From positions 201,416-265,415 of the forward strand of contig MNCI01017890.1 in NCBI GenBank assembly GCA_015680685.1: a DNA stretch of 64,000 nucleotides. Reading direction: 5' to 3'. This DNA comes from Gnetum montanum. Lineage: Eukaryota; Streptophyta; Gnetopsida; Gnetales; Gnetaceae. A program made the translations under genes and the position numbers. How positions within the stretch are numbered: the first letter of the stretch is position 1; every line of letters begins with the position of its first letter. Positions 35,765 to 46,480 of the stretch are shown one piece after another. The notes beneath the pieces are model-generated. The model searched no databases, was not told where the DNA came from, and worked only from the letters and a program-made list of their open reading frames with translations.

Positions 35765-35870
35765 GAGGTAATTTTATATAGTTGCCATGGGATTTGAATC
35801 CACAGCCTATAGTGAGGAGACAAACCCCTCACTGATAAGCAAAAAGCTTCAACACTAACATTCAAACACA
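35765..35870 (-). repeat. Possible tRNA-derived SINE head (A and B boxes)
   Basis: On the minus strand GCTTATCAGTGAGGGG (35840-35825) resembles a Pol III A box, and GGATTCAAATCC (35801-35790 read on minus) resembles the B box GGTTCGANTCC. They are about 40-50 bases apart, as in tRNA genes. The sequence between does not fold convincingly as a tRNA by eye. It may be the head of a SINE or a tRNA pseudogene. Confidence 0.35.
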
Positions 35871-35897
35871 ACTATCTGAAAATATTTAGAGAATTCC

Positions 35898-35903
35898 TTT
35901 ATT
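35898..35903 (-). terminator. Candidate polyadenylation signal of the host gene
   Basis: AATAAA on the minus strand, about 410 bases after the stop codon of the host gene. Plant signals are degenerate, so this is only a candidate. Confidence 0.25.
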
Positions 35904-36313
35904 TGCAGAACCACGAATGAGATTTCTTATTGTCGATGTCATTTGGTTTACAAACCATAAAACGGGACTTTGACATAGAAAAGAAATGCTACATACAACG
36001 TGATGCATCTCAAATCTGTGAATACCTTACACAAGGAAAAGGTAACATTTGAAAAGAAATGACATAGCAATTTAATATTATCATAATTATTTTCAGAAGA
36101 AAATGACAAATAAAAAACCAATATGACAACAATGTTAATAAATCAATAAATTCAACTGGCTTCGCCAGAAACTGTGAAGCAAATTTACAAGTAATTTAGC
36201 AACTACACTCCACTGAAACAATGACGAAATGAAAAATACTGATAATTACCATGCTAGGAGATCAACTGTGTCCTCAGTGAATGTTCCATCTTCATTATCC
36301 ATTTGTTAAACCA

Positions 36314-38553
36314 TCAGTGATAGCAGGTATTTACTCCATCCTTACAGTCTCTGGTCAAATTATTAAAGGTATCCACTCGAGTTTTTCCCCTATAAAATAC
36401 TTCTGTATCTAATTCCACTCTCATGTAACCATCAAAATCAACTGGCTGACCATTGTTGAGAAGTGAGGTCTCATTGTACCACTCGCTAGTTTTGCCCCAC
36501 AAATCTTTGAAATCATCTAGAAGAAACACCTTGAATTGAGATCTTAGCCTGTCAAAATAATTTGGATCAGGCTCATTTGTGGCTATATACAAATTTCGTC
36601 GAAATGGGATGATATTTTTTAACTTTCCTAACAATGCATCAGGAGAAGTATCATGATCCAGGTTTGGCCAAAGCTCTTTATTTTCCGCTTTTTCCCCCCT
36701 GACTACATGAACTGCATCAAAATTCCAATCAAGCCTTCCACTGATAGCAGTAACAATGTTCATCAAGTGTTTAGATTTCCACAATATATTCCAAGGTCTT
36801 TCAATATATTTCTCTGCTCGGCCTTCACAGACACGATACCAATAATTATCTGGTTCTGGTGCATCAAATATCCTCCAAATAATTGAACTTCCCTCTTTTT
36901 TTAATCTCATGGGGCTGGTTCTATAGTCAGTTACCCGTTTCACTGAAATAGGATCATCTTTATGCTGTTTATTCCATTTCTTCCATTCTTTTAGAAACTG
37001 CTCCTCTTCAATGATAGAAGAACTGTTTTTTAAATGCTCAAAATCAAAGTAATATCGAAAATCTTTCCCTTCCTCATCTTTGTTATTTGCAGTATACTTT
37101 GAAGAAAGACAAACACTAAGATCCATAACAAATGTCCGGTGTAGATACTGCGCCTCTCCAAGAGCACAAAGTAAACTCCACATATAGTGATTCATGGATT
37201 TGCAGTAGTCTCCTCCTCGAGCATAGTACAGATATTTTCCTTTCCTGAAATTAGGATCAGATATCATAGGAATTGTGTCATTTATCATATCATCAATGAC
37301 CACAGCTGGAGCATGCAAAGAGGCTGATGAATTACTGCCACTTTTAGATTCCTGAGATGGGTTACTGTTAATCCTTGCTGGTTGAGCATTTTTTCCTGAA
37401 TGCCATTTTCCAGCACCAGTGATTTTTAACTCACAAGTCGAACTGTATCCAAAAGTAAATCTTCTAAAATCCCTGTATTTTCTCCATGACCTTTCCTTTT
37501 TGGATCTGAACCTCCATGCTACATCACATTCATTGGATTGTGATCCTTGTACAGCCGTTTGGTAGTCAAATGTCATGATATTTGGAAAAACCTTCAAATT
37601 GAACTTCTTAATTAGGAACGAAATCTTTGGGTCTGAGCAGTTAACAATAGCCTGATTTGAATTACAGTCCTCGGAAGGGCCCATGGTAGAATCAATTTTT
37701 TTCTCATCATTTTTAACTGTTTCAGCCGTGACAGGGTGCTCACTGTCAATGGCAGTTGTTGAAGCAGTGATGATATCCTCACCAGTGCGAAGAATGGATT
37801 CATCCTGGTGAAACGTTGCATTCTCCACAGCAGAAAAAGCTTTAGTTAATGCTTTAGTAGATTGAAGCCACTGATTTGGTGGTTGGTAACTCACTGCAAT
37901 CACAGATAATATCAATATGGCAAAAACAAATACACCAAAACACCAATTGTTCGCAATCCTTAAAAATGTTTGTCCAAATGACTTTCCAGGATTTACCAGC
38001 TGCAACCTTCCCTCTTCTTCGAAATTTCTGAAAAGACGAATTTGTTTGAGTTCAGTCCCAAAATACATGAAACATAACTGTTTCAAAATTAATCACGGTT
38101 CGGCTATTAAATATTTTCAAATCAAAATCCGAAAAGGTAACAGGCTACTTTTGGTAAATGATTATCACATTGCAATTCAAAAAACACAGCGTCCAAACCA
38201 AAAGCTATTATATCAATTGTTCTTGTATGCTATCTCAAAATTATTCAAAGTGTTCCAGAAAACACTAAGGCAACAATTTCAACAAAGCTGCTATAAGCTG
38301 ATTACTAAAATATGGAAAGAGGAATAAAAGATTACCCAAGATCCACAAAATGAAGAAATAAATTGCGTCGGAACTCATTTACAAACACAAGGATACGAAC
38401 AACAAGCAAATAAAGTTTCTGGAAGCAAATTAAACCATAAATCCAGCAGCAAAATAAATCATTTTGAAGATCATCACAAAACATTCAGGGAAATAAAAAC
38501 ACCGACGAAGTGAAAACTGTTTCCAATGGAAAAGTAATTACTTACTCGGACAT
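36314..38553 (-). CDS. SUB1/O-fucosyltransferase-like type II membrane protein (573 aa), two coding exons
   Basis: Coding exon 1 is 38553-38546 (ATG TCC GA), coding exon 2 is 38027-36314. The join restores MSENFEEEGRLQLVNPG. The donor CGA|GTAAGT and the acceptor CTTTTCAG|AAA are both strong. Residues 1-30 are cytosolic, 31-50 form one membrane helix (WCFGVFVFAILILSVIAVSY), and a Ser/Thr-rich stem follows. A conserved block at 170-193 has CDVAWRFR and WRKYRDFRRF. The glycosyltransferase-like part has YARGGDYCKSMNHY (271-284), HVVRGEKA (443-450, the place of the HxRRGDK-type motif of O-fucosyltransferases, here without the first Arg), and RNLYIATNEPDPNYF (480-494). The C-terminal block is FDGYMRV through CKDGVNTC (534-571). 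From memory, the closest plant proteins are the Arabidopsis SUB1 (At4g08810) and At4g12700 group; SUB1 is reported in blue and far-red light signalling. A Golgi location is inferred from the topology. No disabling change is seen. Enzyme activity is unproven. Confidence 0.88.
38028..38545 (-). other. Intron of the host gene (518 bp)
   Basis: The minus-strand intron runs from GTAAGT (38545-38540) to TTTTCAG (38034-38028). It leaves two bases of a split Glu codon in exon 1. The apparent upstream extension of the exon 2 frame to 38086 begins at a TTG codon and lies wholly in the intron. Confidence 0.85.
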
Positions 38554-38960
38554 GATTGCTAAAGGCTCCAGATCTTTCAAAGTGAAAGGTTTGCAGATCC
38601 AACCCTAAAAACTCAAGCAAAGTCTTACGTTGCCCTTGCAGCAAAATATAATAGAACTTCGGCATTCATTTGCCGCAAACGATCAGAGATCTGAGGTGCA
38701 AATCTTAAAAACGGTAAATGAAACCCTCATTTCACAATAATAATGTAGATCAGGTTTATGTCGCGGCCACAAAAAGCATCTCTGGCGGATCTAACTTAAA
38801 ACATTGCAAGAAGCGCACCAGCCTCTGCAGGGTCAAGGTCAACGGATGGAGAAAGATCTCGCTTTGATTAAGACATAATGAAAGACTCTTGATCTGCTTG
38901 CTGTAAAGGCATTGGGATTGAGATTTGAAAAGTCCGCAGATTGATTCTCTTCACCTCATA
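38546..38960 (-). promoter_or_regulatory. Host gene 5' leader with upstream ATGs
   Basis: Upstream of the start at 38553 the minus strand carries a short upstream frame at 38669-38625 (14 codons, MNAEVLL...). A second ATG at 38665 opens a frame that passes the main start, and after splicing would run into exon 2 in another frame. A minimal frame (ATG TCT TAA) starts at 38876. If transcription starts upstream of these sites they could reduce or regulate translation. The transcription start is unknown. Confidence 0.5.
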
Positions 38961-39087
38961 ACCTGCAAGTATTCTCCGAAAATAGAAACGTCGTTCAAGG
39001 AACAACAGACGTTGATATTTCTGTGTGTTTCTTCGGAACGAGGAAAATCTAGTTGTTTTTGTTAAAATTGTAATTCAATCAAATAGC

Positions 39088-39095
39088 TGACGTCA
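39088..39095. promoter_or_regulatory. TGACGTCA palindrome (bZIP C-box type)
   Basis: A perfect TGACGTCA lies about 535 bp upstream of the host gene start codon. This is the core bound by plant TGA/HY5-type bZIP factors. Finding one 8-bp palindrome by chance is possible, so function is only suggested. Confidence 0.4.
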
Positions 39096-39138
39096 TCGGT
39101 TAACCTCGTGAAGTGAAGTAACAACTGTAAACCATGAT

Positions 39139-39212
39139 TTCCGGTATTTTGGGAAGAAAAAGTGGGGTAGTTTTTTTCCGGTATTTTGGAAAGAAAAAGT
39201 GGGGTGGTGTAG
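39139..39212. repeat. Two tandem 37-bp units upstream of the host gene
   Basis: TTCCGGTATTTTGG followed by AAGAAAAAGTGGGGT occurs at 39139 and again at 39176, with few differences. The pair lies about 600 bp upstream of the start codon. Confidence 0.8.
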
Positions 39213-40909
39213 CCTCCAATAAGGGGGGGTTGTTAAGGTGATGTGCTAGCTGGAGAAGAAAAATTAAATCCAAAACCTTAACAGAGCCCAATGTCGCAAG
39301 TTGACCCCCAGTCAACCTGCAACAAGACAAAAGCTTATCGCACCCCCCTGGGACGACAGCTGAAGAAGGAGATCAAGACACCTAATTCAAAGAGAATTCA
39401 GTTGGAAAAGGTAATATTATTGAGAAAGCCTAGTTCGCGACATTGAAGTTGGACATTTCCAGCAATAGAGCATTTCATACCGTAGTCAAATTCATTGTAG
39501 TTTGTGTTTTGATACCAAGCATCTAGACGACATTTCCAAATAAAGAAGATAATCTCAAATAGGAGGATTTTCCAGGCTTTTTGAAGGTGACGCTTAACAC
39601 AATCATCTTGAAGGATACATTGAGGAAAACNATTAATTTAAAAATAACCATACCCCCTAAATCTAGTATGAGCCTATAGTTCATCTACAAAGGTGCTTGT
39701 ATGATTTTAGAAGTGTAGAATGGTTTTATTGCTAATCTTGACAATAAGTGTTAATTTGAAAATGACAAGAAAGCCCTAAAAATAGGCTTGTTTAATATTA
39801 ATATTTTTGTCTTTGTAATCTAGGATCACTAATGAGGATGTAGTAGATGGTTGACATGAGACTTTGAACAAATTTTTTTCTTAGCTTAAGGTCAATAAGT
39901 CTCTTGCATCTAATATCATTAATCCTACTAGGAGTTACAATTCCCAACCACCATTCCAACCTCTGAAGTCATGATTATGTTAACATGGAATGTGGTCAAG
40001 TTCAACAACCCATAAAAAGTTTACTTCTTGCGAAATTTGTTGAACAAAAAGTAGGCAGCTTTTGTTTTATAAGAAACTTTTTTTACAAAGGCATCCACAT
40101 CTATCTTTCTTGGGTGAATGGGTATGTGGATTACTACCATTAGCTAGAGGAGGGGACTTAGAATTTTATAGAAAGATAATTTATAGGTTTAGGTCTTAAA
40201 ATTTGATTAACTCATAATAAGGATCTCAAGTCGAAATGTAATGCTATGAATGTCTATAGGTTAGTTTCGCAACTAGAGAGAACTTAATTTTACTAGAAGG
40301 TTGCTAAGCTTTCTAAATATGAGTGTTGCTTGATTGATGGAAATTGGAACATGGTTCATTCTAGCATGAACTAGTCAAGTGATGACATTGATGTCATTGA
40401 TGTTTCTTTCTTTGATAATGTGGAGTTAAAAAATGGTCTACAAGAGCTTATTGCCTTCTTATTTTATTTTACTTGGAAATGTAAATGTACTGAGTCTAAG
40501 AGGGTCTTCAAGATCATTTTTTCCTCTCATAATGTCTTTGGCAAGATCTTCAACCCAATTGCATTGTTCTCCCATGGACATTTTTGAATAGCCACTTCCT
40601 AATTTGTAGATTAGGACTACCATAAGGAACACCAAATTTGTTCCATTTAGAAGATGCTTAAATTGGAACTCCATTCTATAAGCAAAAATTACTCAAAGTA
40701 ATTAGAAATTTTTTTAGATAAGGTTTAAGAGTAGTCATGCAAAGGCTTAAAAATATTAAATCCTTATCTAAATGAAGGCAAAAGTGATCATTGATGAAAT
40801 ATTAGTAATAGTTAGTTGAATCCTTAATTTCTTCCTCTTAGCTACATCGGGAGCTAGCAAATTAGAATTCCATTTTTCCTAAGTTATTCATGAGAAGCTT
40901 GATGCCTAT
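39213..40909. other. Host gene 5' flank, mostly unassigned; contains a single undetermined base
   Basis: Position 39631 is N, an unresolved base near the transition from the gene-proximal flank to repeat-like sequence. I see no gene. A short LINE-like relic is listed separately. Confidence 0.4.
39977..40095 (+). pseudogene. LINE-like endonuclease fragment
   Basis: The plus strand reads MLTWNVVKFNNP, stop, KVYFLRNLLNKK, stop, AAFVL, stop, ETFF. This fits the start of L1-type LINE endonucleases (pattern WNVRGLNNPxKRxxLxxLL...QET). It is short and broken by stops, and I could not follow later endonuclease motifs, so chance similarity is possible. Confidence 0.4.
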
Positions 40910-41755
40910 TGATGAGCAGCAAGGTACCCCTATGCTCAACTATATGAATACAAGCGTTCACGCGCAATCCAGTTGAACTCTGAGGATTAAGTGCTTATGC
41001 ACCCATATAGAACAAGGATGAGTTACGCAGTCGTTGTCTTCCCAAGCTTACTTGTAAGGCACAATTGTATGGTTAAGTAAACTCGAGGTATATGACTTTT
41101 TTATGTTTTTTTTATATTTTCTATCTTGGTCTCCTAAATGTGTGAAATGAAAAGATTTAGTTAACTAATGGAATTTTGTAACTTTAACATTAATCAAATC
41201 TTAACACTAGCATCCATTCCCACTCTCTGGACACATCCTGAACTAGTGTAACACTACTGGGATTACCAAATGCTAATCATTACTGGGTTACCAAGAGTTT
41301 CACATATGCTTGAAGTGGTCATGCTGAGTGTAGTAATTCGTTGATAATAATAATTCATTAGAAATATCATTGATTAACTAATGAGAGCATCAAATAATAG
41401 TAAATAACATTAATGCAATAATTAAGCTATTCTGAATGTTGCAAGGTTTATCACAAAGTTTGTCTTTATTTTCAAACCAAGGTGTGCTCAAGTACACAAT
41501 GCTCGAATAAAGATCCATTCACTCTATGAATCTTATTACAGGCACTTAGAAATAATTCTAACTCTGGAAGAGAAAAATTGCAAGAGTTCAACTAAGGGAC
41601 TAAAAAACTACTCCAGAACCAAGCACTCCTATCTCTTATTTATAGATAATGAGATAGGCTCCAACATCGCGAGCCCAATATTGCTTGGCGCGATCTGATA
41701 TCATGCATCCAATATCACACATCCGATATCAGATTGCTTATTTGGTGACTCATCA
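40910..41755 (-). repeat. E4 3' LTR (846 bp)
   Basis: It starts TGATGAG and ends CTCATCA, matching 57062-57910. The polypurine side (41756 onward, TACCCCCACAACGG on plus) is purine-rich on the minus strand. Confidence 0.92.
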
Positions 41756-41769
41756 TACCCCCACAACGG

Positions 41770-43601
41770 AATAAAAACTCGTCCTTGAATTCCTTACAAA
41801 ATATTGAAAAGGTATGGGATTATTGACTGAATGACAATTGATGGTGACATGGAATGACAGACTCAAAGTGCCTGGTGAATGGATCGACAAACATATTACA
41901 ACATTGGTGTTCATAACCATTGTGGTGAACATGGTACATAGATGACATTCAATTCTTCATTTGACAGCTTGAAAAGAAAGAGAGAAAAGAAAATGAGGCA
42001 CGTTGCTGCCAATGTCAAAAATGTGCACATCGTTGTTCATCTGTGGCTGCATGACTAAGCTTGTTCCTTGCGTAAACACTCTTGCTCTAGTCTATCCTGA
42101 GCACTCCCTTCTATCCTAGTCCATTGTTCATGTGATCACCATCTACACACATAACACAATCATGAATTAGCAAAGATAGATAAGATATAATGTAGTTGAT
42201 ATCTTACCTCGATATGAAGCACATTGGCTAGGTTGTGGGTATGGTAGATACTGGGTTAGAGGTTTGTAATTGACAACTACCCAAGGTGGAGGGGTGAGAT
42301 AAGTAATGGAATGGAAAATTTTGCGATAGGCCCCCACAACTAAGAGCGAACCTCTAGTAGCAATAGGATGGAAAATGAAAGAAAAAGGAAGATATGAGAA
42401 AGAACAATGATGAAGCTAATAAGAATACATAGAAGGGAATAGAAAAACAAAAACGGATGTCATGGATGGGGTGAAACATGAAATAGTTGATTGTGAGAAA
42501 TTTTTAAGGAAAAGAACTTAACAATTGCACCAAAAAGGAATGCCAGTGGGTCCTCCCCAAAGTAGGCTCATGCCTTTTATGCCCTTACAAACCCACAAAC
42601 CAAAGAGTCTGTAGGCTATAGGAATGACATATTAAGATAATAGTTAAGAATTCACCCACAATAATTTACCAAAGAATAACGATGCATTAACCAAGATATA
42701 GACTAATCATAAAACTAGCAATGAGGTAGAATATGAGAAGCAATACGAAAAGAGAAGAGAGAATGGAATGGAATCCTGAAATCAAGGTTGTGTAAAGTCC
42801 CTTGTGTATTATGTGGTTAAGGTGATTGAATAAAATTCAGTCCAAATCTAGATTAAAACTAACCACATCTAGTGACCTCGCATCAACACACCTGACCAAC
42901 CCATCCTCTTGAAGCAACAAGAATGCTTCTATAGAGAAACCACCATTCCAAAAAGAAAAGTACAGAGAAGCAAGAAGTGAGAAAGGGCCTTAGTTAGAGG
43001 GAACCTTTAGGCATGGTTAACATGTATTTTTAGTGCCATAATCAGTGCTTGTAGCCCATGTTCCTTTATTATGTCTAAGGGGTATGCTTTGAATTCCCAC
43101 CAATTTTTTTGTTTGTTTGTTTTTTTTAGAGTGGGAACCACACCATGCAAAAACTTATTTGATTTATTCAACTTCCTGATATCAGTTGATAATGGAATGA
43201 TGGAAAACTTATGAAAAACATCCAAGTACCCAAGAGAATAGCTAGCACAAATGCATCGAATCCCCTTGAAGTCACATCCTTTTCAATCCATTTGAATCTT
43301 TCCTTAGTTTGAAGAATACCAAGCCACAATTTCATTAATAGGTTTGATTAGAAAAAGGGACAGTACATTTCCAAAACAAAGGGAGATCATAGAGTTGAAT
43401 GGATGAATGGATGACATGGACTCATTGCCTATTTCATCAAAAGAAACCATATCTTAGTATCAACATTAAAAATCAAAGGTAAAAACCAAACATTAGCAGT
43501 CAACACCATTATAGTATAATCCACCATCATAAGCACTTATTATGTGACAAGTGAGAATAAATAAAAAAAATGTAACAGAGAAAGAAATAGTAAAAATGTT
43601 A
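41770..43601 (-). other. E4 3' untranslated region, left of the E3 insertion
   Basis: No gene is supported. It is colinear with the 3' untranslated regions of E1 and E2 (shared 'GGGCCTTAGTTAGAGGGAAC' near 42984, and 'ATGACATGGACTCATTGCCTAT' split words near 43411). The A-rich tract begins at about 43555 and continues beyond E3 at 50657. Confidence 0.65.
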
Positions 43602-43606
43602 ATGAT

Positions 43607-44399
43607 TAATGGGACGCGATATCGCATCCCTCGTGATATCGCGTACACGATATCACGGTGCGCCATCATATCTATAAATAAGAGGCGACTCTCCCTTGTT
43701 TCCCATCCTAGGCTTAGACCATAGTGAAACTTTGGTAGTTTGATCCCTCCAAAGATAGAATATTTTCCATGTGCCCACAGTAGGAACTCCAAAGTGAACG
43801 GATCTTTATTCGAGCAAACATTGTACTTGAACACAAGTTTGTGTACGACAATAAAGACAAACTTCTTGGATAAACCTTGCAATGCATGGAATAGGCTAAA
43901 TAGGATTTTATTTATTGGTATTTACTATTTATCATTTAATTTCTTTATTAGCTATTAAATCTTTCTCAACCCTTCTCTCCTAGTTAAGTGCCTCAGTACG
44001 ACTGCTTCAAGCACATGCATTACGCGTGGTGATCCCAACAACGAATAGCATTTGGTAACCACGTTTGCATTGGTTCAGGGTGTGAACAGTAAGTGGGAAC
44101 AGATGCTAATGCTATGTTAATTCAGACTTAGTTAGTTAGTTAAAGTTAGTCAACTAGTCTCTTCAACCCTTCACCTCAATAGCATAGGAGATAAAACATA
44201 AAAGACATAAAAATCATATACCTCAGACTTACTTAACCATACACTGTGACAAATACAAGTAAGTCTGGGAAGACAACGAATAATTAACCTTAAGTGTTCC
44301 ATGAGGCGTGTAGGCACTTAGTCTGCAGAGTTCTACTGGATCGCGCGTGTTACGCTCGTATTCATATGGTTGAGTGTAAGGGTACCTCGCCACTCATCA
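43607..44399 (+). repeat. E3 5' LTR (793 bp) with promoter
   Basis: It aligns base for base with the 3' LTR start (TAATGGGACGCGATATCGC against TGATGAGATGCGATATCGC). GATATCGC-type palindromes lie at 43617-43658, the TATAAATA box at 43673-43680 and an AATAAA signal at 43850-43855, giving a normal U3-R-U5 order. It ends CTCATCA. Confidence 0.92.
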
Positions 44400-44400
44400 T

Positions 44401-44418
44401 TGGCGCCGTTACTGGGGA
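44401..44418 (+). promoter_or_regulatory. E3 primer binding site (tRNA-Asp type)
   Basis: TGGCGCCGTTACTGGGGA, one base after the LTR, differs at only two positions from the tRNA-Asp-complementary site of Athila/Tat elements. It is the best preserved primer site in the window. Confidence 0.88.
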
Positions 44419-44541
44419 CTAAGTGTTTGTGTGCTAAGTAGAACATAGGGAATCACTTACATCGTTGGGAGCTTAAACGAACCTTAGGGTTAATTAAACG
44501 AAAAATTATATAATAGTAAAACAACACATCGATAAATAACA

Positions 44542-46480
44542 ATGTCTTCTTCTTCAAACAAGAGCATTACACCACCTAGGGATCATACTAGAAACAGTCG
44601 GCAGTCTAAAACACATAACCAAATTTAGTCGGTTCCTCAACAATATAAGGTGGTATATACTCATCCCGATGAGTATATACCCAATTTTACCTTTATCCTT
44701 CATCAAGATGAACAACTACGATGGAGAGACTTGCAAGGTAACATAGTGTTACCTCCAGATCGATCAGTCCCAAACATGCTCCTCTGTGCTTTGGGACAAA
44801 TTGGCATGACACAGCTCTATGCTGAATACATTATAGATGACTTTGACACAAGGGATTATCATCCCATAGTAGCAAAACGTATAAGGGACTCAAGGCAGGA
44901 GAGCCAACATACACTGTTGAAGGGCAAAGAGGTCCCGCACGTCCTAAGTGAAATCGGAGGTGGTGACCCACTTATAATGGGTTCTCTATCAAATGATATT
45001 CCCCCTTCTAACGATAGTGAGGAGGTGGGGTATCAGAACCTATGCTCCACGATACACAACCCTGGTTTTGATCCCCGTGAACACCAGCTGTTCACTGAGG
45101 GAATAACAACACATGATAAGAAAATACACTTGGATCGTCATCACGATCGGGGCTATAGCAGCTAAAGAGAAGGTAGGAAACATCGTCATGATGATGGTTC
45201 CCCTTCTTCTTCCCCTTCATCACATCACTCACCCTCTCCTTCCACATCAGGGCGTAGCCATAGAGAGCATAATAGTGAGGATAGAGGTAGGAAAAATGAG
45301 AGACCTCGACGAGAGAGTCAAGAGAGAGGACAAGGGAATGAACGAAGGGAAAGTAGGTAGACATCATAGATGTCATGAAAGAGATGACCATGATGAACCC
45401 CTACTTGCCACCCAAAGTATGCTAAATATAACGGAGGCAGTTAGGATCCCAACAAGGCATTTAAAAGATAGTCGGATCAAGCATTTAGACATGAATAATA
45501 TCCCACGCTTTGAAGGGGGATACAACACTAATCTACAACATCATTTACAGGCATTCCACAATGCTTGCACCTTGCAAAACATAGAAAATGAGTGGCAAAA
45601 ACTAAAGTTGTTTCCCAGGACACTCATAAAGGAAGCAGAGAGTTGGTACCGGTCCTTAGAACTGGAAACCATCAGGAGGTGGAGTACGATGTTAGAACTC
45701 TTTAATGATAAATATCAGACGTACTCTAGAGTGTCTAATTTACGTAAGCAGATCCAAAGATGGAAGCAAGGTACTCATGAAGCCTTGGATGCTACCATGG
45801 GCTGCTACTACGCATTGCTACATCTTTGCCTGGGCCATGGTTACGCACAGAGGGATCAACTATGCCACATCGTAGATGGGCTACTGTATGAAACTAGAAG
45901 AACCCTTGGGACTTATGCCCAAGGGAGACTATTAGGACTTAGATCCCATGAGATACATTGCTTGTTGGAGCAAGTAGCTAAAGAAGAAGGTGAGCTACGA
46001 GAAAGAGAGAGCATGGAAGAATATAACCACGATCCTTCCCTCCGAAAGAGGGGAGTGAAATTTTGTGATGAGGAGGATGAGTCACCACTTGAAGAGTTGG
46101 TGAACAAAAAAAGCTTACCGATTCAAAAGCTAACAACTGAAGTATTAGCTAAGGTGGATCAATTGTGGGATTCCTTAGACTCTAGACTTGAAACTGTCCT
46201 GAAAATTGTAGAGGAGTCTAAGGAGGAACAAAGTAGTGACAAGGACAAGAAAAAGCAGAGAGATTCAGGCCCTACACATAACAAGGGTAAGGGGAAAACA
46301 ATTATCTCTGATGAGGTTGTGGATTCTGACACAGATGATGATGGTGGATGTGAGATCTACTAATATGACCATCCTAAAGGATGTTGTCCAATCATCTCAC
46401 ATCTACAAGAGTCTGGGGTGTATGCACTCAACCCAAGACTTAACCAATGACAAGCACCTTGAAGGTTACCTTATCCTCAA
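44542..46480 (+). pseudogene. E3 gag, longest preserved copy
   Basis: The ATG at 44542 opens MSSSSNKSITPPRD. A TAG soon follows (Gln position before SVPQQY), then an open block to 45165 with HPDEYIPNFTFILHQDEQLR and LPPDRSVPNMLL. A TAA (from CAA) and a one-base frameshift near 45345-45360 lie in the SR-rich part. The frame then stays open through the gag core (about 45420-45960: NIPRFEGGYNTNLQHHLQAF, AESWYRSLE, ELFNDKYQTYSRVSNL) and the acidic/basic tail to 46363. The Cys/His motif is damaged: the second Cys is Tyr and a TAA follows directly, where E1 and E2 read CEICQ. Confidence 0.85.

Noticed and set aside
35765-35870. Functional tRNA gene
   Set aside because: Only A- and B-box-like words are present; acceptor and anticodon stems cannot be paired by eye.
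38028-38086. Upstream extension of the host frame (first 20 codons of the 590-codon frame)
   Set aside because: It starts with TTG, not ATG, and lies between a strong donor and a strong acceptor. The spliced form gives a better N-terminus.
38474-38665. 63-residue frame MPKFYY... as coding exon 1 of the host gene
   Set aside because: Its frame does not match exon 2 when GTAAGT (38545) is joined to the best acceptor (38028). It would fit only with a weaker acceptor (GAAACAG at about 38078). It is treated as an upstream frame.
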